Below, one piece after another: positions 40,651-47,734 of a stretch of DNA of 51,437 bases (position 1 is its first letter; every line of letters starts with the position of its first letter). Location: positions 1-51,437 of the forward strand of contig JAUNVE010000012.1 of assembly GCA_030537795.1 (NCBI GenBank). The letters are read 5' to 3'. The stretch comes from Actinomycetaceae bacterium (lineage in GTDB: Bacteria > Actinomycetota > Actinomycetes > Actinomycetales > Actinomycetaceae). The notes under the pieces were generated by a model. That model searched no databases. It was not told the DNA's origin and was given only the letters and a program-made list of their open reading frames with translations. The translations under genes were made by a program, and so were the position numbers.

Positions 40651-41634
40651 CTATCGATCTTCCAATCTGGCTGGCTCAGCAGGCCCGGATGTCACAATGG
40701 TTTGCGCCACGCTCGGTTCGCCCTCCAATTCTTGCGAAAGACTGTGCGCGTGGGTTTCGTCACGCGCTAAAACCGCGATTGTCGGCCCCGATCCAGACAG
40801 TACTGCACCGACCGCATCGGTAGCTTTAATGGCGTCAAAGGTTGCCTCCAGATCCGACCTCATGGCGCGAGAAATATTCTCCAGGTCATTATCGAGCAAA
40901 TCGGCCAGCGTCTCGGCGGGTGCCATCGCGATCTGTGAATGTAAGGGGGTAATGACCTGCGGAAGTGAGGATCGGCCTTCGCCGCGCCGGTCGAATTCTC
41001 TGAAAACAGCGGGCGTCGATAATCCTTCATATGCGAGTACCATCACCCAGTGATGCGTCGGTGTGGCGGGCGTATCGAGGCGGGTTATATGGTCACCGTA
41101 GCCAAAACCGATATTCAATCCGCCGGCGACACAGGTCGGCACATCTGCGCCGAGGCTACGTGCCAGCTGGTGAATAGTCTCGGCATCCAGTTGCGCCTGA
41201 AAAAACTCATTTGCCGCTATGAGGGCGGCTGCCGCGTCAGCTGACCCGCCGGCCATTCCCCCGGCAACAGGAATCGTTTTGCGAATCTCAATGGCTGCCC
41301 CCGGAGCGTATCCACCTTTTTCCATCACCAACTTACGCACAGCGTCGACCGCCTTCCACGCCAGATTACGGCGCGGGTCGAGTGAGTTAATCTCTCTAGC
41401 CACACGCGAATTTGTAGCTGCATCTGCAACGTCAACAACGGTGCGTATCGACACCTCGCAAGCGCTCGGCGACGCAGAATGCGCGGCAGTATTTGCCGTT
41501 ATCATCACCGTTTCGCGCATGTGGAGCGTCTCAAAAATCGAGTACAGCGGATGGTATCCGCGCATATCGGGGCGTCCCGACCACAGCACGAGATTAACCT
41601 TGCCCGGTGCGCTAGCAATTACGCGTCGAGTCAT
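40651..41634 (-). CDS. ispE: 4-diphosphocytidyl-2-C-methyl-D-erythritol kinase
   Basis: The 327-residue GHMP kinase catalyses the fourth step of the MEP isoprenoid pathway. The N-terminal motif APGKVNLVLWSGRPD carries the substrate-binding Lys, and the ATP-binding GHMP motif is VAGGMAGGSADAAAA at about 123-137, with the catalytic Asp at about 133. GAVLSGSGPTIAVL is the third GHMP motif. Its start overlaps the rsmA stop by 4 bases (ATGA). The rsmA-ispE pair is a standard actinobacterial arrangement. Confidence 0.93.
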   Translation of the reverse strand: MTRRVIASAPGKVNLVLWSGRPDMRGYHPLYSIFETLHMRETVMITANTAAHSASPSACEVSIRTVVDVADAATNSRVAREINSLDPRRNLAWKAVDAVRKLVMEKGGYAPGAAIEIRKTIPVAGGMAGGSADAAAALIAANEFFQAQLDAETIHQLARSLGADVPTCVAGGLNIGFGYGDHITRLDTPATPTHHWVMVLAYEGLSTPAVFREFDRRGEGRSSLPQVITPLHSQIAMAPAETLADLLDNDLENISRAMRSDLEATFDAIKATDAVGAVLSGSGPTIAVLARDETHAHSLSQELEGEPSVAQTIVTSGPAEPARLEDR

Positions 41635-42515
41635 ACGGTTGCCTCTGCGCGAGCTAGCGAAATGAACTCCTCCACCGACAGGGTTTCGCCGCGCCGCATC
41701 GGATCAATGCCTGCCGCTTGCAGGATCTCTTCTGCCCGACTGGCTGAACCGGCGCGATGTTTGAGGGCGGCACGCAATGTTTTGCGGCGCTGCGCGAAGG
41801 CTGCATCAACGAGAGCAAATACGTCCTCCCGGCGTACGTCAACCTCCCGTGGGGCAGTTCTTTCAATCCGCACCAGTGATGAATCCACATTCGGCACGGG
41901 CCAAAAGACATTTCGGCTAATCGATCCGGCCATCGTCGCCCTCCCATACCAGGCGACTTTTACCGTCGGCACGCCATAAACGCGCCCACCCGGCGTGGCG
42001 CATAACCTCTGCGCCACTTCAGTTTGAACCATAACGAGCAACTCGCCAATGGTTGGAAAATGCTCGAGAACCGAGAGGACGAGAGGGACGGCAACGTTAT
42101 ACGGCAAATTCGCAACCAGTTTTGTCGGTGCCTGCCAGTTCGCGTGCTCCCCATTGATAAGCGGGAGATCCTGCAGACAACCCGGGTCGGTCACGTGAAT
42201 AGCATCGCGATTGAGCACGCGTAAGGCTTCGCCGCCGTGGCCAGCCACAGTCGCCGGAAGAGCGGTAGCTAAGAGCGGGTCAATTTCAATAGCCGTCACT
42301 CGTGCCCCGGCCTCCAATAAGCCGAGTGTCAACGAACCGAGCCCCGGCCCGACCTCCAATACGTGTTCCCCCGGTAAGACCTGGGAAGCCGCGACAATTT
42401 TTCGCACCGTGCCGCCATCATGGACAAAGTTCTGTCCCAGAGTTTTGGTTGGCTGAATGCGGAGAACCCGACAGATTTCTCGCACCTGCGTCGGCGTCAA
42501 AAGCGACACCGCCAC
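41631..42515 (-). CDS. rsmA: 16S rRNA dimethyladenosine methyltransferase A (KsgA)
   Basis: The 294-residue enzyme dimethylates two adjacent adenines near the 3' end of 16S rRNA. Motifs are LGQNFVHD, the SAM motif EVGPGLGSLT, and the catalytic motif NLPYNVAVP. A C-terminal helical domain follows. Several in-frame GTG codons could start it. I chose GTG 42515, which shares one base with the upstream stop (TAGTG) and gives a normal N-terminus; GTG 42524 would overlap by 10 bases. It is coupled to the cell-wall gene upstream and to ispE downstream. Confidence 0.92.
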   Translation of the reverse strand: MAVSLLTPTQVREICRVLRIQPTKTLGQNFVHDGGTVRKIVAASQVLPGEHVLEVGPGLGSLTLGLLEAGARVTAIEIDPLLATALPATVAGHGGEALRVLNRDAIHVTDPGCLQDLPLINGEHANWQAPTKLVANLPYNVAVPLVLSVLEHFPTIGELLVMVQTEVAQRLCATPGGRVYGVPTVKVAWYGRATMAGSISRNVFWPVPNVDSSLVRIERTAPREVDVRREDVFALVDAAFAQRRKTLRAALKHRAGSASRAEEILQAAGIDPMRRGETLSVEEFISLARAEATV

Positions 42516-43747
42516 TAATACCACCCCACGGAGTTTGAATGACCCAGCGCACCGCAGGGGGTGCCGTAACGGTTAGAAATATATCCCAGTCCCCAACGAA
42601 TCTGCGTTTCAGGATTAGTTCGCCAGTCAGCTCCAGCCGAAGCCATCTTTGATCCGGGAAGAGACTGCGGAATTCCGTAGGCCCCCGAGGACGCGTTATG
42701 CGCATGCGGGTTCCAGTGTGATTCGCGTTCCCACAGGGTCAGCAAGCAGCTAAACTGGTCGTCACCCCATCCCCGATCCGCAACCATCTGCTGCGCGATA
42801 CCGCGCGGGTCTGCCCCCGAATACGCGGTGGAGGGCAATGGATCTCCGACCGCATCAACATATTTCCCTTGTGACCGTAGCCGCGCGGCGAGCTCTTCCG
42901 GGTCAGCGGTGCCGACCAAAACTACTTCATCAACGGGGTCCGTGGTCACGCTATTGGAGATTTCCGTATCAACCAGTAGCGTGCCGTCAACCGATTGCTG
43001 GTAGCGCACGATGGTGCGTTCGCCTTTGACGCCCTCGGTTTCAACGGAACGCTTTCCCTGGGCTAGCTCGTCGGTTTCTTCCTCAACAACTTCGTAGTCG
43101 ACCTCCTCAGTTGTTGTGACGGTTCCACGACTAACGCGCTGCACGACGATCTCAAGTGCTCCCGCGGCATCGTGCTGCACATGCACCCGATCAATAGGAG
43201 AAACTTCCACGCCTGCCCGTTCAAGCACACGGGTGACATCAAATGTGCGTTCAAGCACAACGGGAACCGATTTGCCATCTGCCCGGACATGAACGGTGGT
43301 GCCGGCTACAGCAATGGGGTGTAGCTCTTCCCGCGGCCCCGACCGCTGCGCCGGAATTGTCGCATCAAAGCGTATTGAGCCGAGAATCTCATCCAGGGAC
43401 TCGGCTGTAGTCCACACGGTCCGGGTGCCGTTATCCGTGGAAATACTCACCTGGTGTGCATGACGCACGGTTACCGTTGACCAATCAGCAAGTCGCGCTG
43501 CCGGGGCCGGGGTGACGCTATCGTATTCGCCGACTTCGATATCGGCGGCGCGAAGCACGCCTGATACCGAGTTATCCCAGGTGCTCACCGGTCGAGTCAG
43601 GCCGTCAACCTCAAGTAGCACGGTGGTATGGGCTTGCGCAATATTAAGGGAGGCTAAACCGATGACGAAAGCGCTGGCAGCTGACGCCGCATATACGATG
43701 CGTCGACGCGAGCGCGCGTGTTGAACTTGAGTCGATCGTGAAAGCAC
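42515..43747 (-). CDS. DUF348/G5 cell-wall protein with SLT/APF-like C-terminus
   Basis: The 410-residue protein has a signal peptide or anchor (about 15-39, RRRIVYAAS...AQA), two to three DUF348 units (about 44-200) and a G5 domain (about 205-285). Its C-terminal domain of about 95 residues resembles lytic transglycosylase/aggregation-promoting-factor ends: LWERESHWNPHAHN carries the probable catalytic Glu, followed by SGAYGIPQSLPGSKM and IRWGLGYI. It ends SVGWY. It should cut peptidoglycan outside the cell. The first two-thirds resemble its tandem neighbour RpfB, but the catalytic end is different. The GTG start has AGGAAAACT upstream. Confidence 0.85.
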   Translation of the reverse strand: MLSRSTQVQHARSRRRIVYAASAASAFVIGLASLNIAQAHTTVLLEVDGLTRPVSTWDNSVSGVLRAADIEVGEYDSVTPAPAARLADWSTVTVRHAHQVSISTDNGTRTVWTTAESLDEILGSIRFDATIPAQRSGPREELHPIAVAGTTVHVRADGKSVPVVLERTFDVTRVLERAGVEVSPIDRVHVQHDAAGALEIVVQRVSRGTVTTTEEVDYEVVEEETDELAQGKRSVETEGVKGERTIVRYQQSVDGTLLVDTEISNSVTTDPVDEVVLVGTADPEELAARLRSQGKYVDAVGDPLPSTAYSGADPRGIAQQMVADRGWGDDQFSCLLTLWERESHWNPHAHNASSGAYGIPQSLPGSKMASAGADWRTNPETQIRWGLGYISNRYGTPCGALGHSNSVGWY

Positions 43748-43804
43748 AGTTTTCCTGTCAACAAAAAGAGTACTGGTCCCATCTTAAACGACCAGTGGGA
43801 AAGG

Positions 43805-43862
43805 ATACAGGCGATGCGCCAAGAATTTTGACGCATCGCCTGTATGTCACACGTTCGTGTGA
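43805..43862 (-). terminator. Double hairpin between the tandem cell-wall genes
   Basis: ATACAGGCGATGCG (43805-43818) pairs perfectly with 43832-43845 (14 bp, 13-base loop). A second small hairpin, TCACACG (43847-43853) with CGTGTGA (43856-43862), adjoins it. On the minus strand they follow the rpfB gene. A short CCTTT comes after. Together they probably end the rpfB transcript. Confidence 0.6.
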
Positions 43863-43911
43863 ACTGATTGCCGTGGCAGATCAGCTGCCGAACTTAACCT
43901 GCTGTCATCGA

Positions 43912-45057
43912 TTAAAGCAACCCGAGCCGGCGAGCACAGGCGGGCCACTGCCCCCACCCCGCGCGTTGCTGCAGGATCTGTGCGCGCTGGGTCTGCTCTG
44001 CGGCGGAAGCATCCGACGGGAGGCCGGTTCCACCAACCGAACGCCAGGTTGAGGCTGAGAACTGATAGAGACCGTAGTAGCCATTGCCGGTGTTTGTGGC
44101 CGGGTTACCGCCGGACTCACACTGCGCGAGGGCGGACCATACTCCCGCGGGAGCCGACCCGGTACCCTTTCCGGGCGAAGCACTCACTGCGGCGGGGCGT
44201 TCCTTCGTGCCAATCTCGATAATGCGGTCTTCGGGCTCGGTAACCTCTTCACTGACGAGTACGTCAACGGTGGTTTCACCGGCAACGGTTTGCTGGTAGC
44301 GTTTGGTCACTTTAGTGCCATCTGCTCCCTCAGCAATGACCCGCTCCTGCCCCTTGTATAAATCATCGGTTTCACGCTCAACAACAGAGTGTTCAAGGAC
44401 TTCTTCCGTCGTCTCCACTCCGCGCGTTACGCGGGTAATGTCAATAACGACTGTGTCGCCAGCCGTGTCTAAAAAGACGCGATCAATGGGTGAGACCGTC
44501 ACATCGGCGGCCTCCAAGATTTCGGGGACTGTTTGCCCGGCAACGGCCTCAACGTCGAATGTCTCACCATCAACGCGAATCTGTACGGTTCCGTTCGTAG
44601 CGAGAACCCCTGGTAGGGCTTCACGATCAGTGGAACGGTCGGCAGCCAGCATGGCGCCACGACCCGAATCCTCGAGGACGTTAACGACCTCCGACAAAGA
44701 TGATGCCGTCGACCACACCTGGCGGGTTTCCCCATCGGCATTCAGGATATAGGCACGCGCGCGGTCGACCGTGATGGTCTGACCATCTTCGGCCCGCGAG
44801 TTCGGCGCCGGTGTCACGACGTCGTGTTCGCCAACTTCAACATTGGCGTTCTCAACTGCTTGGGCGACGGTACCTCCCCATAGGGTGACGGGGACGGTGA
44901 CTCCGTCGGCTTCAACGGTAACGCTGGCATGGGAACTTGCGACGGCCACGCCGGCACCTGCGGTAATGGCAAGAGCAGTTGCTGCGGCGGCGCTGACTAT
45001 TGCTTTACGAGAAGCATTGGTCGCCCACGACAGTGTTGAACTGTTGGGTAGTTTCAC
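43912..45057 (-). CDS. rpfB: Resuscitation-promoting factor RpfB-like
   Basis: The 381-residue protein has a signal sequence (about 12-40, AIVSAAAATALAITAG...). DUF348 units follow (SVTVEADGVTVPVTLW and VQIRVDGETFDVEAV), then a G5 domain (about 220-290). The C-terminal Rpf domain has QCESGGNPATN with the catalytic E314, GYYGLYQFSASTWRSVGG and a final CARRLGLL. Rpf proteins are muralytic enzymes that revive dormant actinobacteria. This is the domain order of RpfB, encoded next to rsmA and ispE in mycobacteria. The start GTG 45057 has AAGGATC upstream; a longer open frame lacks a sensible signal peptide. Confidence 0.93.
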   Translation of the reverse strand: MKLPNSSTLSWATNASRKAIVSAAAATALAITAGAGVAVASSHASVTVEADGVTVPVTLWGGTVAQAVENANVEVGEHDVVTPAPNSRAEDGQTITVDRARAYILNADGETRQVWSTASSLSEVVNVLEDSGRGAMLAADRSTDREALPGVLATNGTVQIRVDGETFDVEAVAGQTVPEILEAADVTVSPIDRVFLDTAGDTVVIDITRVTRGVETTEEVLEHSVVERETDDLYKGQERVIAEGADGTKVTKRYQQTVAGETTVDVLVSEEVTEPEDRIIEIGTKERPAAVSASPGKGTGSAPAGVWSALAQCESGGNPATNTGNGYYGLYQFSASTWRSVGGTGLPSDASAAEQTQRAQILQQRAGWGQWPACARRLGLL

Positions 45058-45155
45058 GAGTGAGATCCTTCGTATGGTTTTTACTAACGTTTCGAGCGTA
45101 ACGAATTTATAACGGTCGATGCGAGTGGAGGGGATAAACCTCACACTCTTTCAGT

Positions 45156-45171
45156 AATGGTGATCACCATT
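45156..45171. promoter_or_regulatory. Perfect 16-bp palindrome over the tatD stop, upstream of rpfB
   Basis: AATGGTGATCACCATT is its own reverse complement. It covers the tatD stop codon (45164-45166) and lies about 100 bases before the rpfB start. It is a candidate operator for rpfB or a hairpin; there is no T-run. Part of it encodes the end of TatD, which limits drift but does not explain perfect symmetry. Confidence 0.35.
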
Positions 45172-46135
45172 GTCCATAAACGCGCACGGTATTGGCGCTG
45201 AGCTGGTCACATGCGTCACTTTCACTCATGTCCCACAGTTGCGCAATGAATCGAACAGTATGCGCCATCACGTAGGAAGCATTGGGCTGTCCTCGGTGTG
45301 GCATAGGGGTGAGATAGGGGGCATCAGTCTCAACGAGAACCAGTTCTTTCGGCATGGTCAGCAACGCCTGACGCAGTTCATCGTTGGCCTTGAAGGTCAC
45401 GGGCCCGGCAAATGAGGCGTACCAACCATTTTTCGCACAGTGTTCAGCTAGTTCCACCCCACCCGAAAAGCAGTGAAATACGATCGGCGATCGATCGGTA
45501 TCCGCCTTCATGTCATAAAGCACGTCCAGACAGTCGGCATGCGCCTGTCGATCGTGGATTTGAACGGGAAGATCCCGCCCAAACGCTAATTCCAGGTGTG
45601 CAGCGAAGGACCGCTTCTGCGCGTCGATACCGGCGTCAGCGGTGCGGAAACGATCGACTCCAGTTTCCCCCACCGCCACTACCGCCGGATTATCGAGTCG
45701 CTTTTCAACTTCTGCTAACGCCGAATCTAGATCGCAATGGTGTTCCTCAATACGCGGTTGCAGACCATCGGGAGACGGGGCGGCAATACCCGCATGCAGT
45801 GGGGCTTCATTTGGATGGAGGGCGAGCGCTGCACGCACTCTAGGAAATCGCTGAAAGTGAGCAGGCGGCACCTGATCCTGTTGATCGGGTAGGCCCTGAG
45901 AAAATCGGCGCGCAATTTCAAGCGTTGGATCAAAGTCTGGTATCTCGCATCCAACGGTGATGATGCGTTCTATTCCCACCTCCCAGGCTCGACGCAGTTG
46001 CTCTTCCAGACTGAGTTTGACTCCTTGCGCGCGCGGGATTTCCCACTCGCCTACCGGCAGGTGGGTGTGGTTATCGGTTACTGGACGCGCCAGCGGCGCG
46101 GAAGGTTCAGGCCACGATCGGTTTTTCTTACTCAC
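45164..46135 (-). CDS. tatD: TatD family metal-dependent DNase
   Basis: The 323-residue TIM-barrel hydrolase has the metal ligands H23 and H25 in TDNHTHL. Further ligands are in AVGETGVD, VQIHDRQAH, IVFHCFSGG and VETDAPYLTP. TatD proteins are 3'-5' exonucleases and repair enzymes; the name is historical. It is somewhat longer than usual (about 260) because of an extra region at about 75-130. The GTG start has AAGGTGG upstream. It precedes rpfB with about 100 bases between, as in mycobacteria. Confidence 0.92.
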   Translation of the reverse strand: MSKKNRSWPEPSAPLARPVTDNHTHLPVGEWEIPRAQGVKLSLEEQLRRAWEVGIERIITVGCEIPDFDPTLEIARRFSQGLPDQQDQVPPAHFQRFPRVRAALALHPNEAPLHAGIAAPSPDGLQPRIEEHHCDLDSALAEVEKRLDNPAVVAVGETGVDRFRTADAGIDAQKRSFAAHLELAFGRDLPVQIHDRQAHADCLDVLYDMKADTDRSPIVFHCFSGGVELAEHCAKNGWYASFAGPVTFKANDELRQALLTMPKELVLVETDAPYLTPMPHRGQPNASYVMAHTVRFIAQLWDMSESDACDQLSANTVRVYGQW

Positions 46136-46213
46136 GAATCCACCTTAGCGGGTCGGGCCTGTGCCTCACACGCGAGCGCAGTTGCAACTGCCCGACGGTG
46201 GCCACGGTTGACA

Positions 46214-46831
46214 CTAGTCAAGCGGCGGGGTGGCAATAACGACGCTAATTTGGAAGAGGCTTCGCACCGTCGTATGTCGTCGTACGGTCCACCCGCAATC
46301 CGCAAAGAAGTCTCGGTACGTCTGGTCATTCCAAGCAAAAAATTGGCCGTGGCCGATAAGCCGAGCCAGCCGAGCGGCAAGGCCCGCCCTCACCGAGCCA
46401 TCTCGCGTGAAAGTAGCTGCAATCAGTCGCCCGTCGGGGGTGAGAACCCGGGCCGTTTCCGCGAGCACCGCCCGCGGATTGGACACCACATGCAGCATAT
46501 TGACGGTGTAGGCGACATCGAAACTATCCTCCGTAAACGGCAAGGCAGTGGCATCTGCCTGACGGTATTCGACGTTGCTGTGGGCGTGATGGGCCTGCGC
46601 TTGCGCGATCATTCCGGCCGCGTAATCGGTGGCGGTAACGTAGCGGCAAGCATCGGCCACCTTAACGGTGATATTTCCAGGCCCGCATCCCAGTTCAAGA
46701 GCTTTGGTGCAGGGCGATAAATATGCGCGTATGAGGCGATAGAGCCGCCGATAACCCGGGTATTCGATGGTGAGCATCAACCTGTATAGCGGTGCGGCCA
46801 TATCCCAGGGATTCATATTTCGCAGTGCCAT
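46214..46831 (-). CDS. Class I SAM-dependent methyltransferase
   Basis: The 205-residue protein has the SAM motif ALELGCGPGN, an acidic residue at the end of the second strand (TATDYAAGM), and VAYTVNMLHVVSNP with the family position after motif IV. It resembles small ubiquinone/menaquinone-type (UbiE-like) methyltransferases; the substrate is unknown. The start ATG 46831 has GAGGG upstream and is preferred over an earlier in-frame start at 46870. It lies 78 bases before tatD in the same direction and may be co-transcribed. Confidence 0.8.
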   Translation of the reverse strand: MALRNMNPWDMAAPLYRLMLTIEYPGYRRLYRLIRAYLSPCTKALELGCGPGNITVKVADACRYVTATDYAAGMIAQAQAHHAHSNVEYRQADATALPFTEDSFDVAYTVNMLHVVSNPRAVLAETARVLTPDGRLIAATFTRDGSVRAGLAARLARLIGHGQFFAWNDQTYRDFFADCGWTVRRHTTVRSLFQISVVIATPPLD

Positions 46832-46989
46832 GATGCCCTCTCGATTGATGCTGCATCCTGGTTTCATCATCTCATGGGCGGCAATTGGTAGCTATCTATC
46901 GCGCTGTTCAGTGGCGACTTCCGGCAGATCATTCGTAATAGTTCAAGGAATCGGTGGAATCTTTTATCCGCCGGTATGTATGCGAATAG

Positions 46990-47034
46990 CAAAAGAGGCC
47001 GCTCCCCCTTTTTCGTCTCATCAGGGGACGGCCT
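46990..47034 (-). terminator. Rho-independent terminator of the small membrane protein gene
   Basis: On the minus strand GAGGCCGTCCCC pairs with GGGGgagCGGCCTC (plus-strand 46994-47034) and is followed by TTTT (46990-46993). The stem is GC-rich with small bulges. It lies about 60 bases after the small membrane protein stop. Confidence 0.7.
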
Positions 47035-47092
47035 CAACTAAGCTGAGTTGCGTCGATTTTACGTCGCGCTCAGCGTAGTTATCCGTGAGATT

Positions 47093-47317
47093 TTAGTTAT
47101 CTGTCATGTGGAGCGCTTCGCGCACCGCGAGAACAATAGCGTTGACAGCGACTACACCAGCGACAATAGCGCCACCGGAGATCGCAAAGCTCCACCCGTG
47201 AGATACGCCCACCGCCATGAAAGCCAGCGCGGCAATAAAGAGGGTGAAGATCGTTGCCCAACGGGTTGCGACAGCCGAAGTTTGCGGGAGGGTGATGGAT
47301 GCTGAATGTGTTGTCAT
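47093..47317 (-). CDS. Small two-helix membrane protein, unknown function
   Basis: The 74-residue protein starts MTTHSASITL and has two hydrophobic segments (about 20-38 and 44-66), separated by SHGWSF. The C-terminus is short and charged (REALHMTDN). A GGAG ribosome-binding site seven bases upstream and a strong terminator downstream support a real gene. I do not recognise the family. It is divergent from the pfl operon, separated by about 420 bases. Confidence 0.65.
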   Translation of the reverse strand: MTTHSASITLPQTSAVATRWATIFTLFIAALAFMAVGVSHGWSFAISGGAIVAGVVAVNAIVLAVREALHMTDN

Positions 47318-47339
47318 GTTGACTCCTTAACCTTCATCG

Positions 47340-47363
47340 GCGGGAGCCCATCCGCGCTCCCGC
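47340..47363 (-). promoter_or_regulatory. Hairpin in the leader of the small membrane protein gene
   Basis: GCGGGAGC (47340-47347) pairs perfectly with GCTCCCGC (47356-47363) around an 8-base loop. On the minus strand it lies about 15 bases before the ribosome-binding site. It could shape translation or mRNA stability; it has no T-run. Confidence 0.3.
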
Positions 47364-47602
47364 ACGGACGTTGTGTCTGAACTATTTCTAGTATTGGGAC
47401 CTTCGGTCTGTGTTTCAAGTTCTGTACGTCAGTTGCCGCCTCTTGCACCGAAACCTCGACCAGCGCGTACTCTCAGCTTGCTCATCGTGGCGGCGGGCAC
47501 AGTATTCCCTAGGCCTTTAGGCCCTTCTGCCATACAGCACCGAACTCTTAACTACCCCAAATGGGTTTGTTCATAACGCTGCGGTACTGCTGGTGTCGCT
47601 TT

Positions 47603-47626
47603 TAAATTTAGGTCTGCCTAAACTAG
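47603..47626 (+). promoter_or_regulatory. Probable pflB -10 with DtxR/IdeR-like box
   Basis: TAAATT at 47603-47608 fits TANNNT. It adjoins the inverted repeat TTTAGG-N4-CCTAAA at 47607-47622. Over 19 positions (47608-47626) the site matches the iron-regulator consensus TWAGGTWAGSCTWACCTWA at 15. A repressor here would cover the -10 and start site. About 110 bases separate it from the GTG of pflB. Confidence 0.45.
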
Positions 47627-47734
47627 ATGTGGTCGATGCCCGGTGCGCTGGATGTGCGAGCTTTAACCAAGCTACCTTTCCACAGATCCCTTCCTTCGAC
47701 CACGATACAAACCCCGACAATAGGAGTAACAAGC

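Larger units (their letters stand above)
47318..47734. other. Intergenic region upstream of pflB
   Basis: No coding sequence is visible in this stretch of about 420 bases between two divergent genes. It holds the leader hairpin of the small membrane protein gene (listed), the probable pfl promoter with a DtxR-like box (listed) and the pflB ribosome-binding site GGAG at 47722-47725. No FNR-type (TTGAT-N4-ATCAA) or Rex-type site was recognised. Confidence 0.5.

Noticed and set aside
45058-45163. A c-di-AMP (ydaO-type) riboswitch upstream of rpfB, as known for some actinobacterial rpf genes
   Set aside because: The space is too short and the conserved motifs are not present.
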